Assembly (NCBI RefSeq): GCF_965363235.1
Contig: NC_134844.1
Location: 53,812,872 to 53,876,871 of the forward strand
Direction: 5' to 3'
From: Mytilus galloprovincialis
Lineage: Eukaryota; Mollusca; Bivalvia; Mytilida; Mytilidae
DNA length: 64,000 nt
Shown: piece by piece, positions 34,018 to 45,587 of the stretch
Position numbering within the stretch: the stretch's first letter is position 1
How the letters are laid out: each line of letters opens with the position of its first letter
Notes under the pieces: model-generated
Told to the model about the DNA's origin: nothing
Databases searched by the model: none
The model's input: only the letters and a program-made list of their open reading frames with translations
Program-made: the position numbers and the translations under genes

Positions 34018-37000
34018 CAAGGCTTGATTAGGATGGTCCACACAAAGCACTAAAATAAACAAGTAACAAACAGACTTACCAGTAAGACACAAAGCACTGA
34101 TTAGGATGGCCCACACAAAGCACTAAAATAAAGAACTAACAAACAGACTTACCAGTAAGGCACAAAGCACTGATTGGGATGGCCCACACAAAGCACTAAA
34201 ATAAACAACTAACAAACAGACTTACCAGTAAGACACAAAGCACTGGTTAGGATGGTCCGTACAAAGCACTAAAACAAACAACTAACAAACAGACTTACCA
34301 GTAAGACATAAAGCACTGATTAGGATGGTCCACACTAAAATAAACAACTAACAAACAAACTTACCAGTAAGACACAAAGCACTGATAAGGATGGTCCACA
34401 CAAAGCACTAAAATAAACAACTAACAAACAGACTTACCAGTAAGACACAAAGCACTGATAAGGATGGTCCGTACAAAGCACTAAAATAAACAACTAACAA
34501 ACAGACTTATCAGTAAGACACAAAGCACTGATTAGGATGGTCCACACAAAGCACTAAAATAAACAACTAACCAACAGACTTACCAGTTAGACACAAAGCA
34601 CTGATTAGGATGGTCCACACAAAGCACTAAAATAAACAACTAACAAACAGACTTACCAGTAAGACACAAAGCACTGATTATGATGGTCCACACAAAACAC
34701 TAAAAAAATAACTAACAAACAGACTTACCAGTAAGACACAAAGCACTGATAAGGATGGTCCACACAAAGCACTAAAATAAACAACTAACAAACAGACTTA
34801 CCAGTAAGACACAAAGCACTGATAAGGATGGTCCGTACAAAGCACTAAAATAAACAACTAACAAACAGACTTACCAGTAAGACACAAAGCACTGATTATG
34901 ATGGTCTACACAAAGCACTAAAATAAACAACTAACAGACAGACTTACAAGTAAGACACAAAGCACTGATAAGGATGGTCCACACAAAGCACCAAAATAAA
35001 CAACAAACAGACTTACCAGTAAGACACAAAGCACTGATTAGGATGGTCCACACTAAAATAAACAACTAACAAACAGACTTACCAGTAAGACACAAAGCAC
35101 TGATTAGGATGGTCCACACAAAGCACTAAAATAAACAACTAACAAACAGACTTACCAGTAAAACACAAAGCACTGATTAGGATGGCCCACACAAAGCACT
35201 AAAATAAACAACTAACAAACAGACTTACCAGTAAGACACAAAGCACTGATTATGATGGTCCACACAAAGCACTAAAATAAACAACTAACAAACAGACTTA
35301 CCAGTAAGACACAAAGCACTGGTTAGGATGGTCCACACAAAGCACTAAAATAAACAAGTAACAAACAGACTTACCAGTAAGACACAAAGCACTGATTAGG
35401 ATGGTCCACACAAAGCACTTAAATAAACAACTAACAGACAGACTTACCAGTAAGACACAAAGCACTGATTAGGATGGTCCACACAAAGCACTAAAATAAA
35501 CAACTAACAGACAGATTTACCAGTAAGACACAAAGCACTGATTAGGATGGTCCGTACAAAGCACTAAAATAAACAACTAACAGACAGACTTACCAGTAAG
35601 ACACAAAGCACTGATAAGGATGGTCCGTACAAAGCACTAAAATAAACAACTAACAAACAGACTTACCAGTAAGACACAAAGCACTGATTAGGATGGTCTG
35701 TACAAAGCACTAAAATAAACAACTAACAAACAGACTTACCAGTAAGACACAAAGCACTGATAAGGATGGTCCACACAAAGCACTAAAATAAACAACTAAC
35801 AAACAGACTTACCAGTAAGACACAAAGCACTGATAAGGATGGTCCTTACAAAGCACTAAAATAAAAACTAACAAACAGACTCACCAGTTAGACACAAAGC
35901 ACTGATTATGATGGTCCACACAAAGCACTAAAATAAACAACTAACAGACAGACTTACCAGTACGACACAAAGCACTCGTTAGGATGGTCCACACAAAGCA
36001 CTAAAATAAACAACTAACAAACAGACTTACCAGTAAGACACAAAGCACTGATAAGGATGGTTCTTACAAAGCACTAAAATAAACAACTAACAAACAGACT
36101 CACCAGTAAGACACAAAGCACTGATTATGATGGTCCACACAAAGCACTAAAATAAACAACTAACAGACAGACTTACCAGTACGACACAAAGCACTCGTTA
36201 GAATGGTCCACACAAAGCACTAAAATAAACAACTAACAAACAGACTTACCAGTAAGACACAAAGCACTGATTATGATGGTCTACACAAAGCACTAAAATA
36301 AACAACTAACAGACAGACTTACAAGTAAGACACAAAGCACTGATAAGGATGGTCCACACAAAGCACTAAAATAAACAACTAACAAACAGACTTACCAGTA
36401 AGACACAAAGCACCGATTAGGATGGTTCACACAAAGCACTAAAATAAACAACTAACAGACAGACTTACCAGTAAGACACAAAGCACTGATAAGGATGGTC
36501 CACACAAAGCACTAAAATAAACAACTAACAAACAGACTTACCAGTAAGACACAAAACACTGATTATGATGGTCCACACAAAGCACTAAAATAAACAACTA
36601 ACAGACAGACTTACCAGTAAGACACAAAGCACTGATTAGGATGGTCCGTACAAAGCACTTAAATAAACAACTAACAAACAGACTTACCAGTAAGACACAA
36701 AGCACTGATAAGGATGGTCAACACAAAGCACTAAAATAAACAACTAACAGACAGACTTACGAGTAAGACACAAAGCACCGATTAGGATGGTTCACACAAA
36801 GCACTTAAATAAACAAGTAACAAACAGACTTACCAGTAAGACACAAAGCACTGATAAGAATGGTCCACACTAAAATAAACAACTAACAAACAAACTTACC
36901 AGTAAGACACAAAGCACTGATAAGGATGGTCCACACAAAGCACCAAAATAAACAACAAACAGACTTACCAGTAAGACACAAAGCACTGATTAGGATGGTC

Positions 37001-38574
37001 CACACTAAAATAAACAACTAACAAACAGACTTACCAGTAAGACACAAAGCACTGATTAGGATGGTCCACACAAAGCACTAAAATAAACAACTAACAAACA
37101 GACTTACCAATAAGACACAAAGCACTGATTAGGATGGCCCACACAAAGCACTAAAATAAACAACTAACAAACAGACTTACCAGTAAGACACAAAGCACTG
37201 ATTATGATGGTCCACACAAAGCACTAAAATAAACAACTAACAAACAGACTTACCAGTAAGACACAAAGCACTGGTTAGGATGGTCCACTCAAAGCACTAA
37301 AATAAACAAGTAACAAACAGACTTACCAGTAAGACACAAAGCACTGATTAGGATGGTCCGTACAAAGCACTAAAATAAACAACTAACAAACAGACTTACC
37401 AGTAAGACACAAAGCACTTATTAGGATGGTCCACACAAAGCACTTAAATAAACAACTAACAGACAGACTTACCAGTACGACACAAAGCACTGATTAGGAT
37501 GGTCCACACAAAGCACTAAAATAAACAACTAACAGACAGACTTACCAGTAAGACACAAAGCACTGATTAGGATGGTCCGTACAAAGCACTAAAATAAACA
37601 ACTAACAGACAGACTTACCAGTAAGACACAAAGCACTGATAAGGATGGTCCACACAAAGCACTGAAATAAACAACTAACAAACAGACTTACCAGTAAGAC
37701 ACAAAGCACCGATTAGGATGGTCCACACAAAGCACTAAAATAAACAACTAACAGACAGACTTACCAGTAAGACACAAAGCACTGATTATGATGGTCCACA
37801 CAAAGCACTAAAATAAACAACTAACAGACAGACTTACGAGTAAGACACAAAGCACCGATTAGGATGGTTCACACAAAGCACTTAAATAAACAAGTAACAA
37901 ACAGACTTACCAGTAAGACACAAAGCACTGATAAGAATGGTCCACACTAAAATAAACAACTAACAAACAAACTTACCAGTAAGACACAAAGCACTGATAA
38001 GGATGGTCCACACAAAGCACCAAAATAAACAACAAACAGACTTACCAGTAAGACACAAAGCACTGATTATGATGGTCCACACAAAGCACTAAAATAAACA
38101 ACTAACAGACAGACTTACCAGTAAGACACAAAGCACTGATTACGATGGTCCACACAAAGCACTAAAATAAACAACTAACAGACAGACTTACGAGTAAGAC
38201 ACAAAGCACCGATTAGGATGGTTCACACAAAGCACTTAAATAAACAAGTAACAAACAGACTTACCAGTAAGACACAAAGCACTGATAAGAATGGTCCACA
38301 CTAAAATAAACAACTAACAAACAAACTTACCAGTAAGACACAAAGCACTGATAAGGATGGTTCACACAAAGCACCAAAATAAACAACAAACAGACTTACC
38401 AGTAAGACACAAAGCACTGATTAGGATGGTCCACACAAAGCACTAAAATAAACAACTAACAAACAGACTTACCAGTAAGACACAAAGCACTGGTTAGGAT
38501 GGTCCACACAAAGCACTAGAATAAACAAGTAACAAACAGACTTACCAGTAAGACACAAAGCACTGATTAGGATG
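34018..38574 (+). repeat. Satellite array, 73-bp unit, about 62 copies
   Basis: The unit consensus begins GACACAAAGCACTGATTAGG and ends CTAACAAACAGACTTACCAG followed by TAA. Units vary at fixed points (GATTAGG, GATAAGG or GATTATG; AACAGAC or GACAGAC; CCACAC or CCGTAC), and some lack the CAAAGCAC segment. The variants recur in blocks, giving higher-order structure; for example the unit with CACCAAAATAAACAACAAAC occurs at 34989, 36941, 38018 and 38372. No reading frame runs through it. Confidence 0.95.
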
Positions 38575-38615
38575 TTCCTGATTCATTGATCGGAAAAGGT
38601 TTCATGGTAGGATAA

Positions 38616-38790
38616 TATCATCAGTAGCGGATCCAGGGGGGGGTTCCGGGGGTGCGCACCCCCCCCCCCTTTATTTTTGCCGATCAATGCATTTGTATCG
38701 GGACATATGTTTTGCACCCCCCCCTTTGCCCTGGGTGCCCTGGGTTAGCACCCCCCTTTCGAAAATTCCTGCATCCGCCCCTGATCATAA
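38616..38790. mobile_element. Small MITE with GCGGATCCAG-type ends
   Basis: CAGTAGCGGATCCAG on the left is mirrored imperfectly by CTGCATCCGCCCCTG on the right, with G and C runs inside. Related to 32615-32752. Confidence 0.65.
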
Positions 38791-38807
38791 TACTATAAAC
38801 ATCAGGT

Positions 38808-39085
38808 CAACTAAATTTAATGGAATGGTTGAAAGTTGTAAATGTGTGAATCAACCAGGGTTACTCTTACCTTGATCTCATTTCCATGGGGTTAGTAACT
38901 ACTTTTACAACTAGGGTTATTGTCAATTTGTTTTTGTCGAATCTGCGAGATATATAATGATCCGGTGGCGGCAGCGTTAACTTACTTCTTAAAAGCTTTA
39001 TATTATAGAAGGTGGAAGACCTGGATGCTTCATACTTAGTATATAGACGGCCTCTTGATATGAAATGTCTGGCTGTCATACACAT
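38808..39085 (+). repeat. Family E repeat, right of the satellite
   Basis: CAGGTCAACTAAATTTAATG, CTTGATCTCATTTCCATGG and GAAGACCTGGATGCTTCATA match family E copies at 21168 and 33640. Confidence 0.55.
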
Positions 39086-39139
39086 CAATCCTACATTCCG
39101 TCGGCGGCGGCGCCGTCCACAAATATTCATTTCAGTGTG

Positions 39140-40110
39140 GATAAAGTTTTTGAAATTTTTTCTTAAACTGTTCTGGAATTTTACTGAACTTTGACAGAAA
39201 CTTTTTCATGATCATAAGATGGTATACAAAAGTAAATTTTGTAAAAAAAAAATCCTTATTCGTATTTTGTTTACATCGGATTCTACTGAGTGTATAGCCA
39301 AAGGTAATATCTTTGGTTAGCTTGCTTGTTAGCTGAACCGTGAAGTCATTGTTAGCTTAGGTAAACTACCCTTCTTTAAGAATAGACCAGTCCGACAGAA
39401 AACCAGTCTATCTGTCTGTTGGACTATGCTACTTCAATAGGAGGGTAGTATACCTGACCTAATAATGACTTCACGGTTCAGCTAACAAGCAAGCTAACCA
39501 AAGATATTACCTTTTGCTACACACTCAATGGAATCCGCTGTAATATGAATGGATTTAGTTTTTTTGCCAATTAACATTACATTCATTCAGTAGTTCAAGT
39601 TTAACTTTTTTAAACTATCCTGGAATTTTACCGAACTAAGACAGAAGCTTGTTTATTGTCATAAGAAAGTATCCAGAATTTCATTGTGTAAACAAAAAGT
39701 CCTGTTTATCCGTATTTTATGTGTAAATGGACTTAGTTTTTTTCTGCCAGTTAACATTTTCGTACGTTCTGTGGTTAAAATGTTTTAAGATTTTAATAAC
39801 TTTCTCAAACTATTCAGGATGTGTTCCAAACTTGAATAGAAACGTGTTAATGATCAAAGGCAAGTATCTAGAAAGGAATTTCGTAAACATTTATTTCCTG
39901 TTTTTCTGTATACATATTACTTATAAATGGACTGTTTTCTTCCAGTTAACATTACTTAGACTGCAGTTAAAGTTTTTAAAACTCTTATTAGATTCATTAA
40001 CCATCCTGGATATTTACCAAACTTAGACAGAAGCTTCACGTAACAATCAAAAGATAGAATCTCGAGGAAAAATTTTAATAATTGTTTCTCCATATTTTGT
40101 TGAGCCTGCG
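39140..40110 (+). repeat. Diverged tandem repeat, about four copies, interrupted by a MITE
   Basis: The pattern AAACT-TCCTGGAATTTTACC-GAACT, then GACAGAAGCTT, then a CATAAGA-type stretch recurs at about 39165, 39612, 39815 and 39998. Each is followed by a Tcc-rich stretch and, in several, CCAGTTAACATT. Spacing is about 185-200 bp apart from the MITE insertion. Confidence 0.6.
39277..39537. mobile_element. Palindromic MITE, arms about 95 bp
   Basis: The left arm CGGATTCTACTGAGTGTATA to TTAGCTGAACCGTGAAGTCA is mirrored by TGACTTCACGGTTCAGCTAA to CACTCAATGGAATCCG. The centre is about 60 bp. It is inserted in the diverged tandem repeat. No target duplication is evident. Confidence 0.8.
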
Positions 40111-40842
40111 ATAAACTGATCTTCCTTTATTACAGATTATTTTACGGTTACGAATGAAAATCATGTCAAAACTTCACAACTGAGACCCATCAAAACACCC
40201 TGAGAGATAATTGTCAACAAAACAGAACCCTATACCGGCTCTATGTTTATAAGATAATTTATAGGTTATATGTTTCGTTGAATTTACTGTTTTGCTTTTG
40301 TCGTTGGATTGATGTCTCAGTGAACCGTTATTCATTTTTTTTATATTAATGTGCAAAATTACTGCAATTTCTCTTCTTGAATTTACTCTTCCTAAAATAA
40401 AAAATAAATGACGACACCTGTCCTTATTTTTTATCTTGATATTATTACACATGTTAAAAGTCATATAAAGAGCCTTGAAATAAAACAGGACAATTTTTCG
40501 TTTCCTATAGATACTTTCCTTTCTTTAATGGTGATGTTCCTTTATAGCTCTTTATTGTTATCCTTGACGTATACCTTATATCTCCTTTTATGCATATTAA
40601 TACCATGCACAGTGTTGATATGTTTTGTTGGATTTACTGTTAAGTTTGCATGTGCTACTCTGATATAAATACTATGCGCTACTATATATGTGCTGATATT
40701 AGACACTTGTTTTAATATATCTTGCTTAGCTTTTATTCTCCATGTGCTATCTATGCATTAATATATATATGTGATGTCTGTATGTTTGTGTTGTATGTGT
40801 ATCTGATGTTATTACATGTATGTTTTGTGATTAATATCAGTC

Positions 40843-41610
40843 GGTTACTTACTTACTTACTGCCCATTACGCCCATTGGCGTGTGGGGCAGCAACGAAGT
40901 TTCTCCACATCTGTATGTTTTGTGCCATCTTCTTCAAGCTCCCCCAAGTATGTTGGAAATTTGCCATCTCAGACTCAACTGTGCACCGCCATGTTATTTT
41001 AGGTCGTCCTCTGCGTCTCTTTCCCTCTGGGGTCCAGAACATTGCTGTGTTTGTAAGTTCTTCAGGGCTCTTGCGTAAAACATGGCCAATCCATCTCCAT
41101 CTTCTCCTGCTAATGAGTATGCTGATCTCTTCCTGTTTGCATTTAATGAGGAGGTCCTGGTTGGTGATTTTTTGTGGCCAAAATATCCTTAGGATTCTCC
41201 TCAGACTCTTGGTATGGAATGTAGAGAGCTTTTGTTGGTCTGCCTCTGTCATTCGCCAACATTCAGAACCATACAACAGGATAGGTAGTATACAACTGTT
41301 GTATAGTTTTAGCTTTGTCCGGATGGTGTATTGACCGGATTTCCATACGGGCTGCAGGTTATTGAATGCAGCTCTAGCTTTTGACAGTCTTTGTTTGATG
41401 TCAGTGTTGGCTCCACCATCTGATCTTACAGTACTTCCTAGGTACGTGAAGGTATCGGTCTGTGGTAATGGTTTCCCGTTTATTATAATTGGTGCTGGGT
41501 TATTAGTGTTTAAACTCATTACTTCAGTTTTCTTAGTGTTTATTTTGAGACCTATATGTCCTGCATACTTTTCTATTCGACTGGACTTTTCCTGGATATA
41601 TTGGTGAGTG
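40843..41610 (-). pseudogene. 5'-truncated LINE (non-LTR retrotransposon), C-terminal part of reverse transcriptase
   Basis: The minus reading is open from about 41603 to 40857. It contains GLKINTKKTEVM, TYLGSTV, LPILLYGSECW, LRRILRIFWP, RRRWRWIGHVLRK and RRRGRPKITW, the thumb and C-terminal region typical of LINE reverse transcriptases of the RTE/CR1-like type. The catalytic FADD box and endonuclease are absent, so it is a dead 5'-truncated insertion. The 3' end is a TAAG tandem tail (plus strand TTACTTACTTAC at 40847-40859). At about 41610 it abuts a family A repeat. Confidence 0.85.
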
Positions 41611-42090
41611 TGCGATAGCCAATGATTGCCGATGAGACAACTATCTACAAAAGACCAAAATGACACAGACATTAACAACTATAGGTCACCGTACGGCCTT
41701 CAACAATGAGCAAAGCCCATACCGCATAGTCAGCTATTAAAAAAGGCCCCGATAAGACAATGTAAAAGTTAACAATTCAAACGAGAAAACTAACGGCCTT
41801 ATTTATGTAAAAAAAAATGAACGAGGAACAAATATGTAACACATAAACAAACGACAGCCACTGAATTACAGGCTCCTGACTTGGGACAGGCACATACATA
41901 AATAATGTTGCGGGGTTAAACATGTTAGCGGGATCCCAACCCCCTAACCTGGGACAGTGGTATGAACAGTACAATATAAGAACGAACTATAAAAATCAGT
42001 TGAAAAAGGCTTAACTCATCAGATGGACAAAAATACAAGTGGACGTAGCCCGGTAACCCGACTTTAAATAAAGATTACTTTACTTTACTG
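41611..42090 (+). repeat. Dispersed repeat family A, long copy
   Basis: The most complete copy here. It runs from AATGATTGCCGATGAGACAA through GGTCACCGTACGGCCTTCAA and GGGTTAAACATGTTAGCGGG to CCCGGTAACCCGACTTTAAA. It carries no coding capacity. Confidence 0.85.
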
Positions 42091-42462
42091 CTTGTGTTAT
42101 GTCGTTCTGTTGATGGCTCATTGGCGTATCAACACCTCTATGTATCTATGTTAGCAAGGATTTGTACAGTGACATTATATATACCAATCCATGATGTTGA
42201 TTATTTTTTGTAGAGCTTTTACTATATGAGAATGTCAGAATAAACGTTTTCTTAATTATTTTTTATTTTATTTTAAAAGCTGGTTTTTCTCCTTTCAATG
42301 ATGAGGAATAGTTAACACAAAGATTTCATTCTTAATGTTTGAAATTTTCGAAGGATGTTTCGTTATGCAAGTTGCAATGGCGGAATTAAGCCTGTGTCAC
42401 CAATTTTTATCTATTTTGAATACCTGAAATATAAATTTCGAGTGAAAATAAAAACATTCCTT

Positions 42463-42481
42463 GGGGGGGGGGGGGGGGGGC
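42463..42481 (+). repeat. Poly-G tract
   Basis: About 18 G after ATTCCTT. Confidence 0.9.
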
Positions 42482-43117
42482 ATTTATTTTTTTCGACTTT
42501 CCTAAATAGAATAGTTGTTTAATTGATTGTGACTTTTTTATGAATACGTGTATTTTATACTTGCAAAATGAGGGCGTGTGTGTTATACTTTTTTTGTTGG
42601 TCCCAACAGACACCCATGTTACAAACACAGATTCAAACTGCAGATCGATTTTCTTTCTCTATCCTCGTGATTTTTATCAAGGGATTCATCATTACTATCT
42701 GACGATGAAATGTTTTGACAAGATGAATTAATACTAGACATTTCAAGAAATTCAAAACAAACAAGTGCGAAAATTGTATTGTTCCTTGATGGTCTTGTTA
42801 TGCAGATTATTTAAAAAATGATTGCTCTAAAATGTAAAGATGTAAATCAAGAATGTTGATTATCTAACACTTGAAATATTGTTATGCCCTTGACCAATTT
42901 CTCAACGCAATTGCAGCTCCAGTATTATAAAAGATTGTGATTCGAGAGACGCATTTTTTTTTTCGATAATTATTTATCAACTTACAGCAAAACATACTAA
43001 AGGTTTGTCTTCTTTAATATAAACTAGTATATCTTATTTATTTTAACCATAAAAATGTATATTGGTATGAAATATGAATTACCAATATAAGTACAGGGTT
43101 TTTGCCACTATGTATAA

Positions 43118-43205
43118 AAAAGAAGATGTGGTATGATTGCCAATGAGACAATATTCTCTCCACAAGAGACCAAATGACACAGAAATGAACAACTATAGGT
43201 AACCT
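43118..43205 (+). repeat. Family A repeat fragment
   Basis: AAGAAGATGTGGTATGATTG and CACAAGAGACCAAATGACAC match the start of family A. Confidence 0.85.
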
Positions 43206-43299
43206 ACGATTAAAACAAACTTTGATAATTAATAAATACACATCTAAAGTGCTATAATTAGTTTACTTAATTATTTACACATAAAAAAAGTTGTTTTTA

Positions 43300-43512
43300 A
43301 AAATAATTAAAGACAATCAATTTAATGTAATTACTTTAAATGGTTTTAATCAAGTGTACTATTATGTTATTTATAATTGATACGGGGTTCTTATTCGGAC
43401 AGCTCAGTTTGCTCTGCTATCATAACACACAAGTACACACTTTGCTTCCGTGTACACATACTCAAATTGAGAACGAGACTCCCGTCACTTCACGAAAACA
43501 CTATATATAGTG
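43300..43512 (+). promoter_or_regulatory. Conserved promoter region, homeodomain gene copy 2
   Basis: ATTAAAGACAATCAATTTAA, CTCTGCTATCATAACA, GAGACTCCCGTCACTT and a CTATATATAGTGTTA TATA-like box (about 105 bp before the ATG) occur in the same order as upstream of copy 1. Confidence 0.6.
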
Positions 43513-43614
43513 TTAAATATTACAGTTTAAATCATAATCTCAACATTGCACTATAAAAAAATATTCTCTCGAAAAAAAAAAAACTCAAAAAGATATACTG
43601 AAAGTAGCTTTGAT

Positions 43615-45309
43615 ATGGAGACCCCATACAAGAACCACGTATTCCAGTTTGGAGACGATCGTAGCCACGGCCAATCAGAAATTACAACGCCAGATTTTCT
43701 CAAGTTTCTGTCACCGTCTCTGTTGTTGTTCTCTGACAACAAATCCAATAGCATGTCACCGGTAACAGGAATATCAATCTTCAATAGGAAACAGGATGAT
43801 CCCCTAGTTACATCTCAACCTTTACACTGTTTCCATGGAAACAACATCAGCAGCAAACAGGCTCGCAGACGACTACTCGCTGATGGACAGCAACTGAAAC
43901 CGTTGTACAAAAATAAAGACAATTATTTACAGAACTTGCAACAAAACCCAATGTTTGAAGACCTATCCAAGTTGTTGGCAGAAGAATGCTTACATATGCA
44001 GGTACCAACAAACTTACTGAACGTCAAATGGGATACCAAGAACAGTACTGCTGGTCGAGGCTCAAATATTCACCTTGCTCATCTTAATCTTCAGAAGAGA
44101 TTCTTGCAATTCAGATCTCAACAGAACCGTCAGGTTGTGACAAAAGCTCGAGACATTGAATGTAGATATTCAAAAGAGGTGAGCACAATGGAAGTAGCCA
44201 GATACTTGGAAGTCAGCTCCTCACAAGGTCAGACTCATTTCATTCATGACAGATTTGACCAATGCCGATTTCAGCTGATAGAAGACACCAATCGTAATCT
44301 AGACGAACTCTTGTTACTAGAAACTACACCAAAACAAATCCAACAAACTACGAAAAGAGCTATAAACTATAGTGCTTCAGATGAATCAGCATCTAACAGT
44401 TTCTCATCAAATGATACGAGTTCACCGATTCAGGACATAGACGTTCTCAGTTTGGCCATGGAATCTGCCGATGTTCTCCCTGAAAGTACAGAATTGTTTC
44501 AGCAGTTTGGTGCATCCGCTTCAGCTCATATTTCAAATTTAATGGAAACATTTGATTTACCTCGACAGGATTACATGCAATACCAGCAGGTAGCACCACC
44601 CACTGACCAGACAACCAATCTACAAAGACGGCAATCACTAAAGCGGAAATTTGAAGAAGAAAGTAACCTTCCAATTGACCAACAACATAAGAAACCGAAA
44701 ACTGATAGATGTCTGCCAAAGACACGCCAGATTAAACCAGAAGCTACACAGATACTGACAGCATGGTATGACGCTCATGTGACGTATCCATACCCTAACG
44801 ATGATGAAGTAGAAGAACTAGCAAACATTACAAACCTCACAACCAAACAGGTGAAGAAATGGATGGCAAACAAAAGAGTTCGTTGTTTTAATACTCTATC
44901 CATCACCGGAAACACACATCCGATCAAACATAAGCTTACCGGAAAGAAGAAAGACACAGACAATGATAACACGTACAGTCAACTTGGCGGTAAATCCAGA
45001 GAAGCCTTGAACGCATGGTACAAGCAACACATCGCCAATCCATACCCATCAGAGGAAGAAAAGGAAATGCTAGCCATTACAACCGGTATAACAGTACCTC
45101 AAGTCAAGTCGTGGTTTGCCAACAAGAGGAGCAGAGCAAATAACAGAAAGCGTCAAGTACCAAACTATTTCCTCGAAAAATTCCCAGAATATGCACCACA
45201 TGTACAGCTAGTTCAAGAGCAAAGAGACCAGTCAAGGAAAAGGTTTCGTCATCAGCCCACCAATTTCACAGAGTTTGCAATGTTTAGTGAGCAAAACTTC
45301 TTATTCTAA
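43615..45309 (+). CDS. Double TALE-like homeodomain transcription factor, copy 2 (intronless)
   Basis: 564 residues, one exon, starting [15 protein letters not shown]. It is a close paralog of the gene at 15049-16731 and lies on the opposite strand. It has the same two homeodomains with PYP loop extensions (TYPYPNDDE and ANPYPSEEE) and WMANKR and WFANKR recognition helices, the same basic stretch ([17 protein letters not shown]), and the same conserved N-terminal region ([20 protein letters not shown]). Differences are mostly conservative and spread along the protein, with a small insertion near residue 65-75 ([13 protein letters not shown]), so both copies appear to be under constraint. An upstream in-frame ATG at 43546 is not shared by copy 1 and is disregarded. 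Function is expected to be sequence-specific DNA binding; the target is unknown. Confidence 0.85.
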   Translation: METPYKNHVFQFGDDRSHGQSEITTPDFLKFLSPSLLLFSDNKSNSMSPVTGISIFNRKQDDPLVTSQPLHCFHGNNISSKQARRRLLADGQQLKPLYKNKDNYLQNLQQNPMFEDLSKLLAEECLHMQVPTNLLNVKWDTKNSTAGRGSNIHLAHLNLQKRFLQFRSQQNRQVVTKARDIECRYSKEVSTMEVARYLEVSSSQGQTHFIHDRFDQCRFQLIEDTNRNLDELLLLETTPKQIQQTTKRAINYSASDESASNSFSSNDTSSPIQDIDVLSLAMESADVLPESTELFQQFGASASAHISNLMETFDLPRQDYMQYQQVAPPTDQTTNLQRRQSLKRKFEEESNLPIDQQHKKPKTDRCLPKTRQIKPEATQILTAWYDAHVTYPYPNDDEVEELANITNLTTKQVKKWMANKRVRCFNTLSITGNTHPIKHKLTGKKKDTDNDNTYSQLGGKSREALNAWYKQHIANPYPSEEEKEMLAITTGITVPQVKSWFANKRSRANNRKRQVPNYFLEKFPEYAPHVQLVQEQRDQSRKRFRHQPTNFTEFAMFSEQNFLF

Positions 45310-45392
45310 ACTTGTGTTATCATAAACATTATAGTGCTAGTGTATGTACATGTAATATATTGATTTTTGTATACGTCTTTGTCTTGAATAAT

Positions 45393-45398
45393 AATAAA
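45393..45398 (+). terminator. Polyadenylation signal, homeodomain gene copy 2
   Basis: AATAAA about 84 bp after the stop, preceded by the conserved 3' flank CATAAACATTATAGTGCTAG that is also found after copy 1. Confidence 0.65.
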
Positions 45399-45587
45399 AA
45401 CATAGTGCTAATTTGAAATTGTAGTTTGAATATTCATTACAGATAGTCTTTAACGATAAACAGATTCCTGGAGGTTTACTGCTCAACATATGTTTTACAC
45501 CACAAAAAAACAAAGGTATCTCGTGAAAATATTAGCTAGGGTCGGAGAAGTTGTTTTTCATGATTGTTTAGTGTATAAAATATAAAA

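Noticed and set aside
34018-38574. CRISPR array
   Set aside because: Units are contiguous and carry no unique spacers, and the genome is eukaryotic. It is a satellite.
38867-39194. Overlapping Arg-rich ORFs on both strands
   Set aside because: They come from a CGG-rich stretch in a family E repeat, and the two strands mirror each other.
40876-41334. 152-codon plus-strand ORF
   Set aside because: Antisense shadow of the LINE reverse-transcriptase frame, which reads clearly on the minus strand.
43546-43614. N-terminal extension of homeodomain copy 2
   Set aside because: Not shared by copy 1. The METPYKN start is common to both.
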